DNA of 64,000 nt from Thiocapsa bogorovii (lineage in GTDB: Bacteria > Pseudomonadota > Gammaproteobacteria > Chromatiales > Chromatiaceae), in contig NZ_CP089309.1 in assembly GCF_021228795.1 (NCBI RefSeq), positions 3,286,001 to 3,350,000 on the forward strand. The letters are read 5' to 3'. Numbering within the stretch: position 1 is the stretch's first letter; the number at the start of each line of letters is the position of its first letter. Positions 37,834 through 47,900 of this stretch are shown piece by piece. Under the pieces are notes generated by a model. That model saw only the letters and a program-made list of their open reading frames with translations, did not search any database and was not told where the DNA came from. The position numbers were made by a program, and so were the translations under genes.

Positions 37834-38851
37834 GGGCCAAGATTCGCTGCCTGTCAGACGCCCACTTGGTCCCAGCCCCTACCGCAGTCTTTGAGGCCTG
37901 AATCCGCTGCACGTGCGCAGTGGTTATAGTTCCGCGGGCGAGTGCGGAGGGTAAAATTCAGCGCGGTCCTGAACCGGTAACTCCCGTTCTTCCTGCGGAC
38001 TGATATGACATGATCACAGCCCCGTCATGCAGCCGTTCTGTTACCCCAGAGCGTAGTGCGTAGGCCTCTGGGCTACAAGAGCGAATAACACACTGAAGGT
38101 GGCACTTGAAACGAATTCAGATGCAGGTGCGGGACGGGATGGACCATGAACCGACCTGCAAAAGGTCAGTTTGGGTAGGTCAGCACCGACCCAAGACAGG
38201 GAATGCCAAATCTCGCGAACCCATCGTCAGGGACTAGTCCACAGGGAGCTTTACCGGAATTTAGCCGGTCGGCTATGCCAGACGTTGTGCGCACGCCGAT
38301 GTCTGCTGTGGATCGGGAACGGCCCGCTGCCCCAGCGCGGATTTCTAGAGCGCCACAGGGTGGAACCGTCTGGGGGAGATCGCCGCAGAATGTCCGCTTT
38401 GTGGAACCTCTGCCGCATTGTTGCTTCGGCGGTCAGTGACGGCATAGCGTCCGAAGCCGCCGCGGGCAGTCCGGCTCAGGGGCGTCCGGAACACGCGCGC
38501 TGCTGCCACTGACGCCTCAGACAATCGGTAGGCCGACTGGACCGGAAGCGGACACCCGATCTAGAGCGGCGAGTGGGGCTCAGTCCCAATAGCTGCCACT
38601 GGGTCCTTCTCCCGCTGCGCCGGTCTGGTTCAGTTTGCTGCCAGTTTGGTCTAGGGTTCCTTGAGGGCGAAAACTTGTTGCAGATGAGTCAAGTTTTTTT
38701 CGCGACGCAATCAACACTCCCTCGCCGGATGGCAAGATTTTGCGCGGACGCTGGCTGGGTTGTGCTGCGCGCGGCAGGTGCCTGAGGAGGCAATGGCGGT
38801 TAGCTTACCGACGCATCGTAACGTGAACAGGTCACGTTTAGAGCCGCGTTG
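37834..38851. other. Non-coding region with repeat member R2 (uninterrupted RIT target)
   Basis: About 1 kb without a supported gene. Between about 38300 and 38470 it carries a copy of the repeat found next to RIT copy 2: AGCGCCACAGGGTGGAACCG, ATGTCCGCTTT, then CAGTGACGGCATAGCGTCCG at 38434-38453 with no insertion. This acts as an empty-site comparison for the RIT copy 2 insertion. A GGAAGCGGACACC follows at 38541. Confidence 0.65.
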
Positions 38852-38860
38852 CGTCTTATG

Positions 38861-40318
38861 GAGCTATTGTCAAATCTGGTGTATGACCATAGGGCCAGAG
38901 TTTGATCAGGCGGCTTCCCGTTGCTCCTCTTGGGTCTCCGGTGGGTCGTCGGACACCGGAATCCCGTCTTCGTAACGTGTTCCGCCGAGCAGTTCGGCCA
39001 CTTTCTCGGGGGCACGGATGCGCCGCCAGGTCTTGGCGGCCTCTTCGCTCATCTTGAAGGCCAGGCCGAGGAAGGTCGCGCGGGTGACGCAGTTCTTGGT
39101 CCGGCCGGTGCGATGGCGCACAGTGGCGAAGGTGGACTCGATGGGGTTGGTGGTGCGCAGGTGCACCCAGTGCTCGGCCGGGAAGGCGAAGAAAGCGAGC
39201 AGGGCCTCGCGGTCCTTTTCGAGCTTCTCGGTCGCCTTGGGGTATTTGGCCCCATAGCGGCTGATGAAGCGCTTGAAGGCTTGCGTAGCCTGCTTGCGGG
39301 TCGGTGCCATCCAGATCGCCTGCAGATCCGCCTTCGCCTTGCCTTGCAACGACTTGGGCAAGGCATTGAGCACGTTGCCCATCTTGTGGAACCAGCAGCG
39401 CTGATGCACGGTCTCGGGGTAGACCTGCTCAAGCGCACCCCAAAACCCCAGCGCCCCGTCGCCGACGGCCAGGCGCGGACCCGCCTGCAGACCACGTGCC
39501 TTCAGATCGCGCAGCACGTCGAGCCAGGATTCGGTGGATTCGCGCAACCCGTCGACGATGGCGACCCACTCCTTGGTGCCGTCGGGTCTCACCCCGATGA
39601 TCACCAGCAGACAGAGCTTGGGATCGTCGCTCTCGCGCAGTGTCGTGTAGATGCCGTCGACCCACCAGTAGGCGTATTGCCGGCCTTCGAGGCTGCGCTG
39701 GGTCCAGTCCTTGTACTCCTCGGCCCACGCGGCCTTGAGCCGGCCCAGCGCCGCCGCGGAGAGCCCTTTGGCGTCCTCTCCCACCAGCACCTCCAACGCC
39801 TCCCCGAGGTCGCCGCTGGAGATCCCCTTCAGATAGAGCCACGGCAGCGCCGCGGCGACCCGGGCACTGCGGCGCACGTACGGCGGGGCCAGCGCGGAGT
39901 TGAACTTCACCCCGGCCCCGGAGCGGTCGCGTACCTTGGGCACCTGCACCTCCACCGGACCCACCGTGGTGAGGATCTCGCGCGCCGGCAGATAACCGTT
40001 GCGCACCACCGCCCGGCGTCCGTCCATCAGCGACACCCCGGCAAACTCCTCGAGCAGCTGCTCCACCTCCGCCTCGATGGCCCGCTGCAGGATGTCGCGC
40101 GCCCCGCGGCGCACCAGCTCCTCCAGCGGCAGGCCCAGCTCGGCCAGCACCTCGCCCCGATCCCCTCTTGCACGGCGGGCCCCCGTACTCGTATCGTCGC
40201 TCATGGCGCACCTCTCTCGTTGCTGCTTTGGGTCTCGACAACCACATTGTCAGCAACGGTGCGCCGCCTGCTCAAGCTCTATCAGTCCCCGCTCATACAC
40301 CAGAATCGAGCATAGCTC
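38861..40318 (-). mobile_element. IS256-family insertion sequence
   Basis: A 1458-bp insertion. Terminal inverted repeats are visible: GAGCTATTGTCAAATCTGGT at the left (38861) against GAGCTATGCTCGATTCTGGT read inward from the right (40318), continuing GTATGA in both. The 9-bp direct repeat CGTCTTATG flanks it at 38852-38860 and 40319-40327. The element is complete and the transposase frame intact. Confidence 0.93.
38906..40204 (-). CDS. IS256-family (mutator-type) transposase
   Basis: A 432-residue transposase. It contains YAYWWVDGIYTTLRESDDPKL and VAIVDGLRESTESWLDVLRDL, then AVGDGALGFWGALEQVYPETVHQRCWFHKMGNVLNALPKS, and TTNPIESTFATVRHRTGRTKN with the final acidic residue, matching the D-D-E pattern of this family. 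The frame is uninterrupted, so the element may be active. Confidence 0.95.
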   Translation of the reverse strand: MSDDTSTGARRARGDRGEVLAELGLPLEELVRRGARDILQRAIEAEVEQLLEEFAGVSLMDGRRAVVRNGYLPAREILTTVGPVEVQVPKVRDRSGAGVKFNSALAPPYVRRSARVAAALPWLYLKGISSGDLGEALEVLVGEDAKGLSAAALGRLKAAWAEEYKDWTQRSLEGRQYAYWWVDGIYTTLRESDDPKLCLLVIIGVRPDGTKEWVAIVDGLRESTESWLDVLRDLKARGLQAGPRLAVGDGALGFWGALEQVYPETVHQRCWFHKMGNVLNALPKSLQGKAKADLQAIWMAPTRKQATQAFKRFISRYGAKYPKATEKLEKDREALLAFFAFPAEHWVHLRTTNPIESTFATVRHRTGRTKNCVTRATFLGLAFKMSEEAAKTWRRIRAPEKVAELLGGTRYEDGIPVSDDPPETQEEQREAA

Positions 40319-40327
40319 CGTCTTATG

Positions 40328-40793
40328 CGTTTACTCCCAGAGCGTTCGTTGGCTGAACGGAGCCTGTACCGTGAGTTTAGCCTATGAGCCCGCTACCCAT
40401 GGCTCGTCGGTCTGAGGCGAAGCCTCGCTAGAGTTGGGGCGGCAGAATCGTCTCGCAGAGCGGCCGCTGATCTTGCACGTACCGGGGTTGCCGGAAAGTC
40501 CAAGAAACCGGCATCCATCAAGCACCTGCCGCGGGCAACTTCGCTTTAGGAGTTCCCGATAGCGCGATCAAAGCTTCGGGCAGTACCGAGCCCGCCCGCA
40601 AACCACGGGGCGGACTACCGATGGCAGCAACGGGGCGGACCGGCACGTTCAGGCCCTTCGACACGTTTGGACAATCGCCAGACATGAATACACGCGACCG
40701 CCCCCTACGCGAGTCGCAAATGCGCTATGGTTCGCTTCGTCCGCCGCTAGGCATCTGAGGACAGGAAGAACAAGTGACAGGAGACCGAAAACG
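40328..40793. other. Non-coding region upstream of the NdpA-like gene
   Basis: About 465 bp with no supported gene. It contains short GC-rich strings such as GGGGCGGAC at two places but no clear member of the intergenic repeat. The final 40 bases before 40794 carry GGAGA as a possible ribosome site. Confidence 0.5.
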
Positions 40794-41843
40794 ATGCCGA
40801 TCCAGAACATCATCATCCACGAAGTGTCCAAAGAGCCGCAGGGCGCAGCTGCATTGACCCTCCGCAACGAAGAGAACCCCATCAACGAGCATGCCGAGCG
40901 CGTCAGCTCGAAGCTTGCCGGGCTCTTCACAGGCGTCAACATCGGCGGATTTCGGCAGCCTGAGGAGCCTGGGCTGCCACTGACCGCTTTCGAGTCACTG
41001 CTTCAAACGCATTTCGACGGCTCTGATTTCACCGATTTCGTCGCTTTCTCACGCGGAGCTGCGACGATTTTGGCAGACGCCCTCAACAGACCATCCGCAC
41101 AGTCAGCGAAGGGTGGATACCTGCTAATGAACCACTATACACATCAGGCCAACCACTTCCTGTCCGTGGTTATGCTGCGGATGCGGCAGGGTATCAGCCT
41201 AGGCGCCGATCTGAGCTTTGCCGAGGTTGAGGAGTTGAATCTCGACACCCTGCACATGGCAGGACGCATCAACCTCACCGAATGGCGCGGCGGTGCGAGT
41301 GAGCGATATATCGCGTTCAAGATCGGGCGCCAGGCGCGCGATGTTACCCAGTACTTTTCGGACTTCATCGGCTGCCGCGAATACACGGCCGCGAAGTTGG
41401 ACACTAGACATCTTGTTGAGGCGACCAAGACCTTCTGTGAACGACGATACCTCAGCGAGGCCGAAAGTGTGAGCGCAAAGCGAGCGGTCAGTGAGCTGTG
41501 CCGCGAACGCATCGAGAATGAACAGCCAGTCTTGATAGAGGACATATCCAACTTGCTCGATGCTCGGTTTCCTCCTTCTGACGAAGACCAGCGGGGCATG
41601 CTTCTCGCCATCGCCCAAGACGAATACGGCCTGACGAACAGGCTTTCGGCGGTCGACAAGAACGCTCTGCGATCGCTCGTCCGGTACCAGGGCAAGACGA
41701 GGCAACTATCGATCAGCTTCGATGCCGACCTCCTGGAACAAGGCGTCGTCCAATTCGACCCAGCCTCCAAGCAATTGACGATCAAGGAACTGCCGGAATC
41801 TCTTCTTGCGGACCTCGATCAATCTGTCGGTCAGACGCAATAA
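40794..41843 (+). CDS. Nucleoid-associated protein of the NdpA/YejK (NA37) family
   Basis: A 349-residue protein. It begins IQNIIIHEVSKE, has SSKLAGLFTGVN, GGYLLMNHYTH and FLSVVMLRMRQGISLGADLSFAEVEELNLDTLHMAGRINLTEW, and continues KDVTQYF-like ARDVTQYFSDFIGCREYTAAKLDTRHLVEATKTFC, all typical of the 37-kDa nucleoid-associated family. The chromosomal copy usually stands alone. Here it is followed after 2 bp by a membrane-protein gene, suggesting a dedicated two-gene module in an accessory island rather than the housekeeping yejK. Confidence 0.85.
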   Translation: MPIQNIIIHEVSKEPQGAAALTLRNEENPINEHAERVSSKLAGLFTGVNIGGFRQPEEPGLPLTAFESLLQTHFDGSDFTDFVAFSRGAATILADALNRPSAQSAKGGYLLMNHYTHQANHFLSVVMLRMRQGISLGADLSFAEVEELNLDTLHMAGRINLTEWRGGASERYIAFKIGRQARDVTQYFSDFIGCREYTAAKLDTRHLVEATKTFCERRYLSEAESVSAKRAVSELCRERIENEQPVLIEDISNLLDARFPPSDEDQRGMLLAIAQDEYGLTNRLSAVDKNALRSLVRYQGKTRQLSISFDADLLEQGVVQFDPASKQLTIKELPESLLADLDQSVGQTQ

Positions 41844-42423
41844 CCGTGGCACTTAGACACGAACATCTCACGGCCATACGCCAGATCTGCCGTGCGTTGG
41901 AGCCCCGCAAGGGGGTTTGGAATCGGACGACCGGCGCACTTGAGGGCACAGTGCCGCTAGGCAGCGAGCTTTACGGTCAGCTTGATCTGCTCATCCAAGA
42001 TCGAGTGCTTGACGATACGGTCAAGATCGACGGGAAGTACGCGGAGTGGTCGAGCACTGCGCCGACCCCAGAGAGTCAGGCCAGCTTGGAACTGCCCATT
42101 ACCGACTGGGCCATCGGTAAATATGTCGTCTACCGGAGCTTGGGTGCGCTGATCGGCCGTGGCCAGTTTCTGACTCAGGCACCGACTGCCTGCTATCTGG
42201 TTGACGAAGACACCCTGATCCCGGACGAGCCTGGCAGCGAGCGCATCCAGCATTATCGACAGGTCGTCAAACTCGCAGATCTCCTAGACAAGCAAGCTGA
42301 TCATGTTGATCGAGCGGGCGGAACGCCGCGGCTCGTTTTCCTGCACAAGGCATCCCTCACTATTCCGTTGGTCTACAGCGCAGACGACCTTGATACACCT
42401 GTACAAGGCCTCGAAGCCCTTAG

Positions 42424-44157
42424 CCCGAATATTTCATAAAAAAGGGCGACTCTCGTTCAACCCATTGATAAAATGGCTGTTCCGCCAAGAACGCTTCGGA
42501 AGAAGCTAAACGAGGTCGCCCATGCCCGAGTCTACCCCGGAACAGCTGCGTTTTCCCCCGGTCGCCGGTTTCACGGTCCGCGGCGACTTCGACGGCGGCG
42601 CCATGTCGTCTGACTTTGGCCCCATGATTCTGCGCGGGGTTGATCGGCAGATCGGCCTGACCGAGCGGTTGAGCGCAGCGATCGATGATTGGCGCCATCC
42701 GTCCTACACCACCCATCCGATGCGTGAGCTGATCGCGCAACGGGTCTACCAGATCGCCTGTGCTTACGAAGACGGCAACGACGCCAATGCGCTGCGCCGT
42801 GATGCGCTGTTCAAGCTGGGGCTGGAGCGCAAGCCGCTGGATGCGACGACGGACCTGGCCAGCGGGCCGACCTTCTCGCGTTTGGAGAATGGGGTCGGCG
42901 CGCGCGACCTCTACCGCATGGCGCAGGCCTTCGTCGAGGCCTTCATCGCCAGCTACCCGAAGGCGCCGCAGGTGATCGTGCTCGATATGGACCACTCCGA
43001 AGACGCCACCCATGGCCAGCAGGAGTTCGCGTTCTACAATCATCACTACGGCAACCATTGCTACTTGCCGCTGTTTCTCTTCGAGGGCCTCTCGGGGAAG
43101 TTCATCACCGCGGTGCTGCGTCCCGGCAAGCGCCCCACCGGCGCCGAGAACGCGATGATCCTCAAGCGCGTGCTCAAGCGGCTGCGGGCCGCGTGGCCAC
43201 GCACACGCATCATCCTGCGCGGCGACGGACACTTCTCCAACCCCGAGTTGATGGCCTTGGCGATGGCCGATCCGTTGACGGATTTCATCTTCGGCCTGGC
43301 GGGTAACCGGGCTCTCACGCCACGGGCCGAGCCGTTCTTGGCCGACGCCCGCAAGCTCCATGCGCTGCGCATCGAGAACGCCCGGCGCGCCGACGCCGAC
43401 GTACCCGAGCGGACCCGCACCTACCACGAGGTTGACTACCGTGCCGGTTCCTGGCCCGGCGCGTGTCGGACCATCCTCAAAGTCGAGGTGACGGCGCGCG
43501 GCGACAACCTCCGCTTCGTCGTCACCTCCTTGGACTTGCCCAGTCCCGAGTGCGTCTACCGCGATCTGTACTGCGCGCGCGGCCAGGACGAGAACTTCAT
43601 CAAAATGATCAAGAACGATCTGGCCAGCGATCGCACTTCCGACAGCACCTTCTTGGCCAATCAGATGCGCTTGTTCTTCTCCTGCGCCGCTTACGTCTTG
43701 CACCAAACGCTGCGCACCGAGGTCCTCGTCGGCACGGAACTGGCCAACGCCCAGCCTGCCACCGTGATCATCAAACTGTTCAAGCTCGCCGTGCGCGTGG
43801 TGCAGTACAAAGACCGCGTGCGCCTGCACCTGCCCTCGAGCTGTCCGGTCAAGACGCTGTTGCAGCAGGTCACCGAGAGGCTCTTCAACGCGCAGCCCCG
43901 GCGGCGCCCGCCTAGACGCACATACATCCCCGCACGGGGATTTCAGCACGCGCACGACGACTATGCCCACCTCGGGCAGGGCATCGTACGCCTGCGCGGC
44001 GACAAAACTACTCGTGCCCCGTTGATCAAGCCCGTTGCCGCTCGGTATTTCCACCATTCAACCCCCGCGGCGTCCCGGTCATCGCCCTCGGTGACGCCCA
44101 GCGCCGCGCAAATCCGCGAGGCCAGTGTCGGCTGTGTCGGTTTATGAAACATCCGGG
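42424..44157 (+). mobile_element. IS1380-family insertion sequence
   Basis: A 1734-bp element with terminal inverted repeats CCCGAATATTTCATAAA (left) and CCCGGATGTTTCATAAA (right, reversed). It is flanked by the 4-bp direct repeat TTAG at 42420-42423 and 44158-44161, as usual for the family. It interrupts the membrane-protein gene next to the NdpA-like gene. Confidence 0.94.
42522..44147 (+). CDS. IS1380-family transposase
   Basis: A 541-residue DDE transposase. Acidic motifs are in VIVLDMDHSEDATHG, IILRGDGHFSNPE and CARGQDENFIKMIKNDL; NHHYGNHCYLPLFLFEG is also characteristic. It is complete and lies fully inside the inverted repeats, so it may be functional. Confidence 0.95.
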   Translation: MPESTPEQLRFPPVAGFTVRGDFDGGAMSSDFGPMILRGVDRQIGLTERLSAAIDDWRHPSYTTHPMRELIAQRVYQIACAYEDGNDANALRRDALFKLGLERKPLDATTDLASGPTFSRLENGVGARDLYRMAQAFVEAFIASYPKAPQVIVLDMDHSEDATHGQQEFAFYNHHYGNHCYLPLFLFEGLSGKFITAVLRPGKRPTGAENAMILKRVLKRLRAAWPRTRIILRGDGHFSNPELMALAMADPLTDFIFGLAGNRALTPRAEPFLADARKLHALRIENARRADADVPERTRTYHEVDYRAGSWPGACRTILKVEVTARGDNLRFVVTSLDLPSPECVYRDLYCARGQDENFIKMIKNDLASDRTSDSTFLANQMRLFFSCAAYVLHQTLRTEVLVGTELANAQPATVIIKLFKLAVRVVQYKDRVRLHLPSSCPVKTLLQQVTERLFNAQPRRRPPRRTYIPARGFQHAHDDYAHLGQGIVRLRGDKTTRAPLIKPVAARYFHHSTPAASRSSPSVTPSAAQIREASVGCVGL

Positions 44158-44980
44158 TTAGATCTTTGCTCGACTCTGACGAGCACAAGGAGCAGAAGCG
44201 CAGCATCCTGAAAGCCACGCTCTATGATCTGCTCGCCTCCGAAACCGATCCCGACCGGCGATTCCGACGGCTCTTGCGCAATCTGCCCGATCTCGCCCGA
44301 GAGTTTCGCGAGCGCTATCAGCTCTTCGTTTGCGAGTTCGATTTTGAGGAAGTCCGAGAGGAGTTGGAGGAGAAGCGCCGCGACTATCTCGTGCGCCTGA
44401 ACGCCGCGTTCCACGACATGGGCGCGAAACTGCTGAGCGTCCCGGTCGCTTTCTACATTGCCGTCTCGAAGATGGCGCCACTAACGAGCACTGCTAGCAC
44501 GTTCGAAACGCTAGTGCTCAATACGGTCGTCGCGCTCGCCGTGGTTATCGTAAGTCTCTACATCTGAATGCTCCTGAACAGCCACAGACAAACCCTGGAC
44601 GCAACCGGCGAAGAGTACACGGCCCTGTTGAACCGTTGGCAGTCCCGCTTGCGGTTCGCTGAGCAGAAAGGGGAGGTCGAGGAAACGCGCCAGACCCTCG
44701 ACAAACGTCGACGCAGACTGCTCGGTTACTTTCGCATCACCTCGTTGACGGTGGTCGGAACGGTCGGAATTACGCTCGGACTCTATCTGATGCGCCTGTT
44801 TCGATGGGAAACGGCCATTTGGGACGCGCTCAGGTCCTTGAAGACAACGCTGTTTCCCTAAGCGCCGACCTCATGATAGACGGCGCCGCAACCTTTCGAC
44901 TGCGATAGTCGCCTCGGAGACTTCGGAATGTTTCGGCGCGCCGTGGCAGCATCGCGATACCGACGCAAGGAACTTCCCCC

Positions 44981-47900
44981 ATGAGCCATATCCCGGAAAC
45001 CCGCACGCTCTACGAAATCCTGCCAGCGAAGAGCCCTGCCAGCGGCAGGGAGTTTGCCCGCATCGTCAATCTGCTGCTGTTTCACGATGCCCGCCGCCGC
45101 GGCGAGAGCCTGACCTTGTTCGATGACCGTGCCGGCGACTTCCGTGGGCTCGATGCCTTTCAGCAAGGGGCCGCCTGTATCGCCGTGGGCTATCAGCACA
45201 AGTTCTATCCCACCCCACTGAGCAACGCCCATCGCAAGGAGATTGAGGAGTCGCTGCTCAAGACACGCGATCAGCTCCTGAAAAAAAAGACCGAGATCGA
45301 GAAGTGGGTTCTGGTCACCCCCCAAGACCCGGTGGAGTCAGCCACCCGCAAGACTGGGGGTGACGTCGCTTGGTTCGCCGGGCTGCGCGAGAAGCACGCA
45401 ATCGATTTCGAGCTCGAGCATTGGGGCCACACCCAGCTCCAGTCCCTCTTCGTCGAAACCCCCGCCATCGGTCTCTATTACTACCCGGAGCTGTTTTCCG
45501 ACGGCACGCTGCGCCGCAGGACCATCCAGGAGCAGCGCATCCGCTACGACAAGGCGATCCGGAACGAGCACGGGCGCATCGAGTTCGTCGGCATGTCCGT
45601 CTACAAACAGGAAGCGGCACGGACGGTGCCGATGGAGCACATCTTCATCCCCCTCGCCGTGGTCCCCGAGGGCGCGGAGGACGAAGATCGTGCCGACGTC
45701 CGCCATGATCCGAAGGGGCTCATCGCCGGTCATGGCCGCCACGTCATCCTCGGTGATCCAGGCTCGGGCAAAACGACATTGCTGCGATTTCTCGCCCTGG
45801 TTGGCCGTTCCGAGGCGCTGCAGAGGCGCTACCGGTCCCACGAACAGGGTTCGGCCTTCACCTTCGAGGAAGACGAGCGCCTGCCTGTCCTGATCACTCT
45901 ACGCCGTTACGCCGATGCCCTGAAGCAGGACGACAACCTTTCGCTGCTCGACTACATCCGGGCCAACATCGCCGCGGACTTCTCCATCGCTGATCTATCG
46001 GCTGAGTTTCTGGACTACCACCTGGAGTCGGGCAAGGCCATCCTGCTCTTCGATGGGCTGGATGAGCTGCCCAACCCCGCGTTCAAGCGCAAGGTACGCA
46101 ACCGGGTGCAGAACCTGGCCGAGGGCTATCCCGGCAACTGTCTCCTGGTCACCTCACGCGTCTACGGCTATGACGGCGCCTTCCGCTTCGACGACTCGGC
46201 TTGGCAACATCACCGGGTCGCCAGGCTCGGCATGGCCGAGATCGAGCGCTTCGTCGACGACTGGTATCGGGTGCGGGTGGAGCGTCCAAAGGACCGTCAG
46301 GACTACCAGCAGAGTCTCCTCGCCATCCTGCGCAACGAGGAGCACAAGGCGATCCGCGAGCTGGCGCGCAATCCGCTTCTGCTCACCATCATGGTCCTGG
46401 TCCACCGCATCGACGCGGTGCTTCCGGACGAGCGTCACGTGCTCTACCAGAAGTGCACCGAGACACTGCTCAACACCTGGCACACCTGGAAGTTCCACGA
46501 GATGGACCGGCTGCATCGCGCCAAGGTGGATCGGCTGAACATGCAGCGCATGCAGGCGATCGCCTGGTGGATGCAGCGGCGCATGGGCGAGACTGAAGCC
46601 GGTCGTCAGGCCGTCGTACCCTACTTGGATCTGCATGGTGAGCTCAGTCGGCACATCGCCGATGAGAAGCCGCCGAACCCGGACTATGCCCCAGAGGACA
46701 TCGCGACCGCCTTCATCGAGTTCGTCCAGGATCGGGCCGGGCTGCTGGTGGAGATCGGCGACCGCCAGTTCAGCTTCGTCCATCTCACCTTTCAGGAATA
46801 CCTCACCGCCGGTCACATCAGGACCCTGACCGAGCCACTCTCGCTGCGCGAGGCCTGGGAGCAGGAGATCGCCCCCTATTGCACGGATCCGCGTTGGCGC
46901 GAGGTGATCCGCCTGCTAGTGGCCAGCTATGGCGCCAATCGCAGCCAAGAAATGATCCTGGATTGGATGCTCGAGCTACCGCCCGATCCTCATCTCAGCC
47001 TGTTGCTGGGTGGACTCTACCTGGATGGGGTGGCGGCGGCTCAGATGGAGCTGGAGCAGGTGCTCGGGCGCTTGCTGGAGACCAGTATCGGAACGGATGA
47101 GCCCAAGCTGCTTGCAGACCAAGTGCGTCATCTCCGTGCTTGCCTTGACCGAAACGAAGGGTGCACCGACACCTTGATTAGGTCTGCCCGTTCCGTTCGT
47201 GGTTCGCTAGACGAGGATGGTCTGACGCGACTGCGGCTCGCCTTGGCGGCATGCGGCGTTGTACCGGATGGCATCGCGGATATCTGCGGAGCTGGCGCGC
47301 CTAAGGAGCAGGCATTCATTGCGCTCTTTTTCGGAGATGGACTGGATCCAGGTCTCCAAAATGAGATAGCCGATGATTTTGAATGGCTGTTAACCGCTAA
47401 TGATGCAACATTGCTCCAAGATGCAGGCGGCAGCTTTCTTGCGGCAATTGGCTGGAGTCTTCTGGATCGAGCCGGCTACCAGCCTTTCAAAAAGGTGTTC
47501 AGGACACTGCTTGCTTGCCTCTCCTACTCGCCATCGGGCGGTCCCTTGCCCTTCCTAATCAGCTATTGCGGGATGTCATCGCGGTTACAAGAGATCAGGC
47601 ATTTCTGTACTGCGATGACTCGGGCTCGGGCTCGGGCTCGGGATCGGGATCGGGATCGGGATCGGGATCGGGATCGGGATCGGGATCGGGATCGGGATCG
47701 GGATCGGGATCGGGATCGGGATCGGGATCGGGATCGGGCTCGGGATCGGGCTCTGGATCTGGATCGGGCTCTGGAGCGGGCTCGGGATCGGGATCGGGCT
47801 CGGCATCGGGCTCGGGATCGGGCTCTGGATCTGGATCGGGCTCGGGAGCGGGCTCTGGATCTGGATCGGGCTCGGGCTCGGGCTCGGGCTCTGGATCTGG

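Larger units (their letters stand above)
41846..44861 (+). pseudogene. Partner gene of the NdpA-like protein, split by an IS1380-family element and a nonsense codon
   Basis: Starts with a GTG 2 bp after the NdpA-like gene. Residues 1-192 are soluble. The frame is then broken at 42424 by the IS. Removing the IS and one TTAG copy joins 42423 to 44162 in frame (EALRSLLDSDEHKEQKR) and yields about 327 residues up to a TGA at 44565-44567, ending in a hydrophobic helix (LNTVVALAVVIVSLYI). The frame continues unbroken after the TGA to 44861 with a coiled region and a second hydrophobic helix (LTVVGTVGITLGLYLMRLF). The intact ancestor was probably about 425 residues with two C-terminal membrane helices. 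No family recognised. Confidence 0.78.

Noticed and set aside
35536-38520. Integron cassette array suggested by GCGTTAC-type repeats between single genes
   Set aside because: The repeats do not match the attC core GTTRRRY with a complementary RYYYAAC, and no integron integrase is present. They are better described as an intergenic repeat family used as a RIT target.
38573-38785. Small frames in the 1-kb gap before the IS256 element
   Set aside because: They lack ribosome sites and family resemblance and overlap frames on the other strand.
47621-47896. CRISPR array
   Set aside because: The unit is only 6 bp, with no spacers and no cas genes. No other regularly spaced repeat was found in the window.
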